DNA of 64,000 nucleotides from Denitromonas ohlonensis (lineage in GTDB: Bacteria > Pseudomonadota > Gammaproteobacteria > Burkholderiales > Rhodocyclaceae), in the NCBI RefSeq assembly GCF_007625205.1, contig NZ_VMNI01000006.1, forward strand, positions 248,001 through 312,000, written 5' to 3'. Numbering within the stretch: position 1 is the stretch's first letter; every line of letters begins with the position of its first letter. Positions 60,067-64,000 of this stretch are shown in pieces. A program made the position numbers and the translations under genes. The notes beneath the pieces are model-generated. The model had not been told where the DNA came from. It ran no database searches and saw only the letters and a program-made list of their open reading frames with translations.

Positions 60067-60916
60067 CCACCGACACCGCCATGGCCTGCGCGTGATGGCG
60101 CAAATGCGATTCGATGAAACTGGCGATGAAGTAGTAGCTGTGGTCGTAGCCCGGCTGCAGGCGCAGCGTCAACGGATACCCCGCCGCGTCGGCCGCCGCC
60201 TGCAAGGCCTCGGGCTTAAGCTGCTCGGCCAGAAAGCCGTCGGCCTCACCCTGATCGATGAGGATCGGCAAGCGCTCGGGCGCGTCGGCAATCAGTTCGG
60301 TCGCATCCCACGCGCGCCACGCCGCCCGGTCGGCGCCCAGGTAGCGCGACAGCGCCTTCTCGCCCCAGGGGCAGTCCATGGGATGGCAGATCGGCGAAAA
60401 CGCCGACACCGATCGGTAGCGGCCGGGGTTCTTCAGCGCGCAGATCAAGGCGCCATGCCCCCCCATCGAATGCCCGCTGATCCCGCGCTGATCAGACGCC
60501 GGAAAGTTGGCCTCGATCAGCGCCGGCAACTCGTCCACCACATAGTCGTACATGCGGTAGTGCTCGGCCCAGGGCGCTTCGGCGGCGTTCACATAGAAAC
60601 CGGCGCCGTGGCCGAAGTCCCAGCCGCCGTCGGGGTCGCCCGGCACATCCTCGCCGCGCGGGCTGGTGTCGGGTGCCACAACAATCATGCCGAGTTCGGC
60701 CGCCACGCGATGCGCGCCGGCCTTCTGCATGAAGTTTTCATCCGTGCAGGTCAGGCCCGAGAGCCAATAGACCACCGGCAGGCGCTGCCCGGATTCGGCC
60801 TGTGGCGGCAGATACACCGCAAACACCATGTCGCAGCCAAGGCTGGCGGCGCGGTGACGATAGCGCTTGTGCCAGCCGCCGAAGCTGCGCTGGCTGGAGA
60901 GGCATTCGATTGACAT
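60056..60916 (-). CDS. fghA: S-formylglutathione hydrolase
   Basis: FghA releases formate and glutathione from S-formylglutathione. It has 286 residues and an alpha/beta hydrolase fold. The nucleophile Ser is in [10 protein letters not shown]; the Asp is in [11 protein letters not shown] and the His in YDHSYYF. It lies 13 bp downstream of adhC on the same strand; the pair forms the GSH-dependent formaldehyde pathway. Confidence 0.96.
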   Translation of the reverse strand: MSIECLSSQRSFGGWHKRYRHRAASLGCDMVFAVYLPPQAESGQRLPVVYWLSGLTCTDENFMQKAGAHRVAAELGMIVVAPDTSPRGEDVPGDPDGGWDFGHGAGFYVNAAEAPWAEHYRMYDYVVDELPALIEANFPASDQRGISGHSMGGHGALICALKNPGRYRSVSAFSPICHPMDCPWGEKALSRYLGADRAAWRAWDATELIADAPERLPILIDQGEADGFLAEQLKPEALQAAADAAGYPLTLRLQPGYDHSYYFIASFIESHLRHHAQAMAVSVAIR

Positions 60917-60929
60917 GCGCGCGCCCCGC

Positions 60930-62051
<1,122 letters not shown>

Positions 62052-62202
62052 TCACTCCGGACTGACGATGAGTCGACAGTATAGAGAATCATTTTCAAAC
62101 GCTTCGTGAACGGCCATTCGGCGCGCGACGCGCCACACAGGCAACATTGCGCGATAATGCCGCGCCGGCGTCCATGCCGGCATCGGGCCACAAGGAACAC
62201 CC

Positions 62203-62478
62203 ATGACGATGAAACCCTCCGACCTCGCGAAAAGCCGCGGGCTCAAGATCAACAACAAGCTCGGTGCAGCCGCCAACCCCGCACGCTTTGGCAGCGCGGA
62301 GCAAGGCGCCGACAAGCGCGAACAACGCCAGCAAGAGCGCGCCCTCGGCGTGGTGCCTTTCGCCTGCAAACTGCCGATCACGCTGGTCAAGCAACTGCAG
62401 GAACGCGGTGCCGCGCATGAAGGCGGGCTGAATGGCCTGATGACCGAGTTGCTGGGCCAGGCGCTCGCCGAGAAGTAA
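62203..62478 (+). CDS. Conserved hypothetical protein, unknown function
   Basis: This 91-residue protein is rich in charged residues (DKREQRQQERALG) followed by a short apolar helix near the C-terminus (GLNGLMTELLGQAL). It starts MTMKPSDLAKSRGLKINNKL. I do not recognise a family. It is divergent from adhC and followed 9 bp later by a membrane protein gene, perhaps in the same operon. Confidence 0.65.
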   Translation: MTMKPSDLAKSRGLKINNKLGAAANPARFGSAEQGADKREQRQQERALGVVPFACKLPITLVKQLQERGAAHEGGLNGLMTELLGQALAEK

Positions 62479-62487
62479 ACCGCGGCC

Positions 62488-62943
62488 ATGCCCGGCGTAA
62501 CACCTGCCTCGCCGATACGCCCTGCCGCACTCGCCGGCTGGGCCATCGCCTGGCTGCCGATGGTGCTCATCGCCATCGTCAATGGCGTGGCACGCGAAGC
62601 CTGGCTGCTCGCGCCACTGGGCGAAGCGCGCGCGCAGCAAGTCTCGACGCTGAGCGCCATCGCTTTATTTGGCGTCTATATCTGGTGGGTGATGCCGCGA
62701 TTGCGGCCACACTCAGCGCGCCAGGCCGCCGCGCTCGGCGGCCTGTGGCTGGCGATGACGCTCGCGTTTGAGTTCCTGTTCGGCCACTTCGTCGCCGGCC
62801 ACTCGTGGTCGGCGCTGCTGGCCAACTACAATCTCGCCGCCGGCCGCCTGTGGCCGCTGATTCCGCTGTGGGTGGCGATTGCGCCACCCCTCGTCCACCG
62901 GCTCAGGTCGCCTTACAGCGGCAGCTCGTCGAAGCTCGCGTAG
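62488..62943 (+). CDS. Small membrane protein, unknown function
   Basis: This 151-residue protein has four to five hydrophobic segments (about 12-30, 50-68, 80-99, 114-136) and no recognised domain. MPGVTPASPIRPAALAGWAI is its start. It overlaps the 3' end of the convergent ParA-like gene by 31 bp. It follows a small hypothetical gene by 9 bp. Confidence 0.65.
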   Translation: MPGVTPASPIRPAALAGWAIAWLPMVLIAIVNGVAREAWLLAPLGEARAQQVSTLSAIALFGVYIWWVMPRLRPHSARQAAALGGLWLAMTLAFEFLFGHFVAGHSWSALLANYNLAAGRLWPLIPLWVAIAPPLVHRLRSPYSGSSSKLA

Positions 62944-63620
62944 ATCGCGCGCAGCCAGGTCTTGACCCGCTGACGCTCCAGCATGCCGAGCGCGTCGGGG
63001 CCGCCACGCGTATTGCTGGCCGCCCAGAAGCTGGCGCTCTGACGGTCGATCTTGCGCATGCTCGCTTCATGCAACTCCGGCAAGCTGATGACGCGGGCGC
63101 CCAGGGCCTTGGCGCCCTGCAGGGCCGACGAGGCTTCAAGCTGGGTGAAGTCCGTGCCACGACCGAGGTTCTTCACCACAAAGTAATTCAGCTCGGCGCC
63201 ATAGGTGTTGATCAGGCGATTGAGCAGGCTCACCGAGTCGGCGCCGGCGTCGGCCAGGTGCCAGTAATTGACCGTAATGCCCATCTCGGCCAGCAGCGGG
63301 AGCAGGTCAGAATCCTTGATCCAGCGTGCCAGCGGTGCGGCGGTTTGCGCGGCCAGGTCGACGATCACGCTCGGCGCCTCGCCCTCGTCCGGCGGCGGCT
63401 CGTCGAAGACGGTGGCGATCAGGTCCAGGCCCTCGTAAGTGTCGACGATCACCGGCGACGCGTAATCGGCATAGAAACGGGTGAAGGAGGTGTGCGAACG
63501 GTCGGTGTCGAAACCGGTAAACGGCCGCCCCTTGTCGATGAAATACTGCGCCAACACCCGTGCCGTCACGGATTTGCCAACACCGCCTTTCTCGCCGCCG
63601 ATGAGATTGAGAGAACTCAT
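62913..63620 (-). CDS. Orphan ParA/MinD-type P-loop ATPase
   Basis: This 235-residue protein starts at ATG 63620 (MSSLNLIGGEKGGVGKS). The deviant Walker A GGEKGGVGKSVT and VIVDLAAQT are typical of the ParA/MinD group. No ParB, MinE or other partner is visible nearby. The rest of the fold has VDTYEGLDLIATVFDEP. The frame is open to 63743 but the later ATG gives the family start. Function is unknown. Confidence 0.82.
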   Translation of the reverse strand: MSSLNLIGGEKGGVGKSVTARVLAQYFIDKGRPFTGFDTDRSHTSFTRFYADYASPVIVDTYEGLDLIATVFDEPPPDEGEAPSVIVDLAAQTAAPLARWIKDSDLLPLLAEMGITVNYWHLADAGADSVSLLNRLINTYGAELNYFVVKNLGRGTDFTQLEASSALQGAKALGARVISLPELHEASMRKIDRQSASFWAASNTRGGPDALGMLERQRVKTWLRAIYASFDELPL

Positions 63621-63825
63621 GAGTCTGTCCTGTGGTTCGATGATCCAGCCAAACGACTGATTATCCGGGAATGAGCCAACAACATAACAAAAACCGTGCA
63701 CCAACCGAGCCGCCAGACTAAGCCTGGACAATGACAGGCGCAAGCAAGGCCGCTATAAAGAACACTCTGCACCGGCCCGCTTCTGCGACGTCACCGCTCC
63801 TTTCTCGATCGACAAGCGCGTATCC

Positions 63826-64000
63826 ATGCCCCAGACCCGAATTCCCGCCGCGTGGATGCGTGGCGGCACCAGCAAAGGCGTGTTCTTCCTCGCCAGCGAC
63901 CTGCCCGCCGACCCCACCGAACGCGACGCCCTGTTGGTGCGCCTGCTCGGCAGCCCCGACCCCTACGGCAAGCAGATCGACGGCCTGGGCGGCGCCACTT
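63826..64000 (+). CDS. PrpF-like 2-methylaconitate isomerase (partial, 3' end beyond window)
   Basis: The visible 58 residues begin [18 protein letters not shown], then [16 protein letters not shown] and [24 protein letters not shown] and GKQIDGLGG are the N-terminal hallmarks of the PrpF family. PrpF isomerises 2-methylaconitate in propionate catabolism, but related proteins have other roles. It is cut by the right edge. No prpB/C/D is visible in the window. Confidence 0.85.
   Translation, partial: MPQTRIPAAWMRGGTSKGVFFLASDLPADPTERDALLVRLLGSPDPYGKQIDGLGGAT

Overview
The window is a GC-rich chromosomal segment from a Gram-negative proteobacterium, most probably a betaproteobacterium of the Rhodocyclales (Azoarcus/Thauera-like). 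The evidence is lipid A acyltransferases beside metK, the dapF-DUF484-xerC block, a lutABC operon, a GSH-dependent formaldehyde pathway and the N-type ATPase. The placement is inference from gene content and composition. I saw no rRNA, tRNA, CRISPR array or transposase gene.

Layout. 1-5397 (minus): N-type F-ATPase operon atpD-C-Q-R-B-E-F-A, cut inside atpA by the window edge. 5.5-10.98 kb (plus): HAD phosphatase, GST, ruvA, thioesterase-like gene, ruvB, a GRDP-like protein with a Gly/Cys tail, an SGNH esterase and a membrane protein. 11.0-13.4 kb: a carboxylate-bridged diiron protein and its own ferredoxin-NAD(P)H reductase, behind a 34-nt near-perfect palindrome. 13.4-19.3 kb: DUF2249 protein, GCS2-type ligase, aspartoacylase-family hydrolase, spermidine-synthase-like protein, zapG and rlmI. 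19.4-20.0 kb: a 571-bp gene-free nested inverted repeat. 20.05-23.0 kb (minus): xerC, DUF484, dapF and an Lrp regulator, divergent from a TyrR-like regulator with TyrR-box-like sites between them.

25-31.4 kb: two LpxL-type acyltransferases, then metK behind a strong promoter, a SAM-II-like pseudoknot candidate and an intrinsic terminator; then an EamA exporter, a histidine phosphatase, a YbjQ protein, a DinB protein and ruvC (separated from ruvA/ruvB by about 22 kb). 31.5-37.3 kb: lutABC lactate oxidation, LysR, an exported SGNH esterase and an aldo/keto reductase. 37.6-43.8 kb: Lrp, putA, an AGCS sodium symporter and a universal stress protein, a likely amino-acid (proline) uptake and oxidation unit. 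44.2-48.1 kb (minus): ACP phosphodiesterase with LysR, and acuR-acuI with an AhpD-like gene and two matching TetR-type operators.

48.4-56.0 kb is the most distinctive region. A sigma-54 promoter precedes a Tat-exported respiratory-type Rieske protein, a periplasmic PQQ alcohol dehydrogenase carrying the extra lanthanide-binding Asp, an outer-membrane channel, a DUF1097 membrane protein and an aldehyde dehydrogenase. A terminator and an AcoR-like sigma-54 activator follow. This reads as a self-regulated alcohol-to-acid oxidation system in which the Rieske protein may replace the usual cytochrome c acceptor (inference). 56.1-64 kb: FKBP isomerase, small proteins, an RRM RNA-binding protein, a trypsin-like protease, arfB, fghA-adhC (formaldehyde detoxification), an orphan ParA-like ATPase and the start of a prpF-like gene.

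Short palindromic repeats of two families recur in gaps near 19.7, 34.4, 37.4 and 44.2 kb; family 2 supplies the stop codons of two genes.
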